Shown: piece by piece, positions 63,132 to 64,000 of the stretch
Layout: each line of letters starts with the position of its first letter
Numbering within the stretch: the stretch's first letter is position 1
From: Chryseobacterium viscerum
Lineage (GTDB): Bacteria > Bacteroidota > Bacteroidia > Flavobacteriales > Weeksellaceae
NCBI RefSeq assembly: GCF_002899945.2
Contig: NZ_PPEG02000010.1
Span: forward strand, 216,611 to 280,610
Reading direction: 5' to 3'
DNA: 64,000 nucleotides
The notes under the pieces: generated by a model
Databases searched by the model: none
What the model was told of the DNA's origin: nothing
Seen by the model: the letters and a program-made list of their open reading frames with translations, nothing else
Program-made: the position numbers and the translations under genes

Positions 63132-63812
63132 ATGAAGAAAATAGCAATCATCTTTTCCGTGCTGTGTATCCAGTTGTGGAGTGCACAGAATGTTTATCTG
63201 ACCAAGGTTGAGAAAACAAATGATAACCCGGATAAATTCTTCCATAAAAAAGAAGAAGCGGGTACCGATGCAGTTTATCTGGGAGAAGTAGAAGTTCAGG
63301 GATTTTCAAAAGATGATGCACTCGTATTTTCTTTAGTATATAAAAAAGCAAAAGAGATTGGTGCCAATACATTCGAATTAAAACCTTTCGAAAATGTTGA
63401 CGGTACCCCTCAGGAATTCAATGCCGCTAATTATAAAGTTGCTTTATACTATACCCCTAAAGAAAAGCTAACCGCTCAGCATGGTGACATGTATATATTT
63501 GCATCCTCTGAAAAAGATCAGAAAATAAGTATCAACCGTAAAGACTATACGATCTCTCCAAGATCATTTTTAAAAATTAAAGTTGTTCCCGGAGAAATCT
63601 ATACCATTTCAACAAAGAAGCTTTTAGGATCTACTGTAAAAGTTCAGCCAAAAGCCAATGATGATAATCTTTACTTCCAGGTTTCATCCTTAAAAGTGAA
63701 GCCGGATAACTCAGGAGTAGGAGGTTTGAACCTTAAATCTGGAGATATTATTGGGCTGGAAAAGTCTTATGCCGAATTTTTGAGCGCGATTTACAAAAAA
63801 ATTACTCCTTAA
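63132..63812 (+). CDS. Secreted protein of unknown function
   Basis: A 226-residue protein with signal peptide (MKKIAIIFSVLCIQLWSAQ). The body has mixed alpha/beta pattern with a charged KKEEAGTDAVYLGEVEVQGF segment at about 30-55; no family recognised. The ATG at 63132 lies 8 bases after the rfbD stop; a longer frame from 63063 overlaps rfbD. A weak hairpin (CAGGAA / TTCCTG at 63820-63839) follows the stop. Confidence 0.78.
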   Translation: MKKIAIIFSVLCIQLWSAQNVYLTKVEKTNDNPDKFFHKKEEAGTDAVYLGEVEVQGFSKDDALVFSLVYKKAKEIGANTFELKPFENVDGTPQEFNAANYKVALYYTPKEKLTAQHGDMYIFASSEKDQKISINRKDYTISPRSFLKIKVVPGEIYTISTKKLLGSTVKVQPKANDDNLYFQVSSLKVKPDNSGVGGLNLKSGDIIGLEKSYAEFLSAIYKKITP

Positions 63813-63951
63813 AAGTAGGCAGGAACCGTATTATTCCTGGTTTTGCTTTATAAGGATATAAGGTAACCAATTTTGTTTAAAATTTTTCTCTCTGCCTACC
63901 AGTGTTTTAGGTTTAAATATTAATAAAAGGTAAAATTTATGTTAAATAAAG

Positions 63952-63982
63952 TTGCGTGGTGTATGTTAAGTTTCTATCTTTG
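63952..63982 (+). promoter_or_regulatory. Strong consensus promoter at the window end
   Basis: TTG (63952-63954), 20 bases, TATCTTTG (63975-63982). This is the best full match in the window to the Bacteroidetes promoter consensus. The gene it drives lies beyond 64000. Confidence 0.7.
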
Positions 63983-64000
63983 CCCCACTGAAAAACGAGA

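Noticed and set aside
63815..63899. 8-base inverted repeat GTAGGCAG / CTGCCTAC as a regulatory element
   Set aside because: Arms are short and 69 bases apart; chance is a sufficient explanation.
1..64000. CRISPR array, tRNA, rRNA, insertion sequence or prophage
   Set aside because: No regularly spaced repeats, cloverleaf-like segments, transposase or phage structural genes were seen by reading. A covariance-model or profile search would settle the small RNA part.

Overview
The window looks like a chromosomal segment of a Chryseobacterium-like member of the Flavobacteriia. The evidence is low GC content, promoters of the TTG-N(17-23)-TAnnTTTG type, C-terminal type IX secretion (T9SS) sorting domains on three secreted proteins, and a complete flexirubin (aryl polyene plus dialkylresorcinol) pigment locus. 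I see no rRNA, tRNA, phage, insertion sequence or CRISPR array.

Layout: (1) 74-1762, a secreted M23 peptidase. (2) 1830-15026, the plus-strand arm of the pigment locus: aryl-CoA/ACP ligase, a divergent halogenase-like flavoprotein, tyrosine ammonia-lyase, ketoreductase, ketosynthase, ACP, acyltransferase, CrtI-like oxidoreductase, an Ntn-type C45 lipoprotein and two small accessory genes. (3) 15184-17820, a secreted M36 metalloprotease. (4) 17872-37986, the minus-strand arm. It has two transcription units. The distal one runs from 30397 down to 17872: a 134-aa unknown, a BtrH-like acyltransferase, an ABC exporter, thioesterase, three KS-type proteins plus a KS-like stub, ACP, deacetylase, LolA, lipoprotein, dehydratase and glycosyltransferase. 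The proximal one runs from 37986 down to 31353: an MMPL-acyltransferase fusion, DarA, DarB and two hotdog dehydratase-like proteins. Between the units lie a plus-strand double-glycine-leader peptide gene and a near-perfect parS-like palindrome. (5) 38179-43955, two membrane proteins of the EpsG kind and a large duplicated T9SS protein. (6) 44236-50446, topA, a six-cysteine unknown, a delta-60 repeat T9SS protein and a degenerate arginase-fold protein. (7) 50450-63812, polysaccharide export genes (glycosyltransferase, WecA/MraY-like transferase, Wza-like, Wzc-like), a DUF6089-type outer-membrane protein, uppS, bamA, two OmpH/Skp proteins, a thioesterase, a dTDP-4-dehydrorhamnose reductase and a secreted unknown.

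How the genes may work together (family knowledge plus inference): tyrosine is deaminated to 4-coumarate, loaded by the ligase onto an ACP, and extended by KS/CLF, KR and DH enzymes to an aryl polyene acid. DarB and DarA make the dialkylresorcinol. An acyltransferase, with the BtrH-like protein as my best candidate, joins the two as an ester. LolA, the lipoprotein, the MMPL pump and the ABC transporter would carry lipid product to the outer membrane. The locus type is known; the least explained parts are the ester-forming enzyme, the halogenase-like protein, the KS stub, the small peptide genes and several structured intergenic elements.
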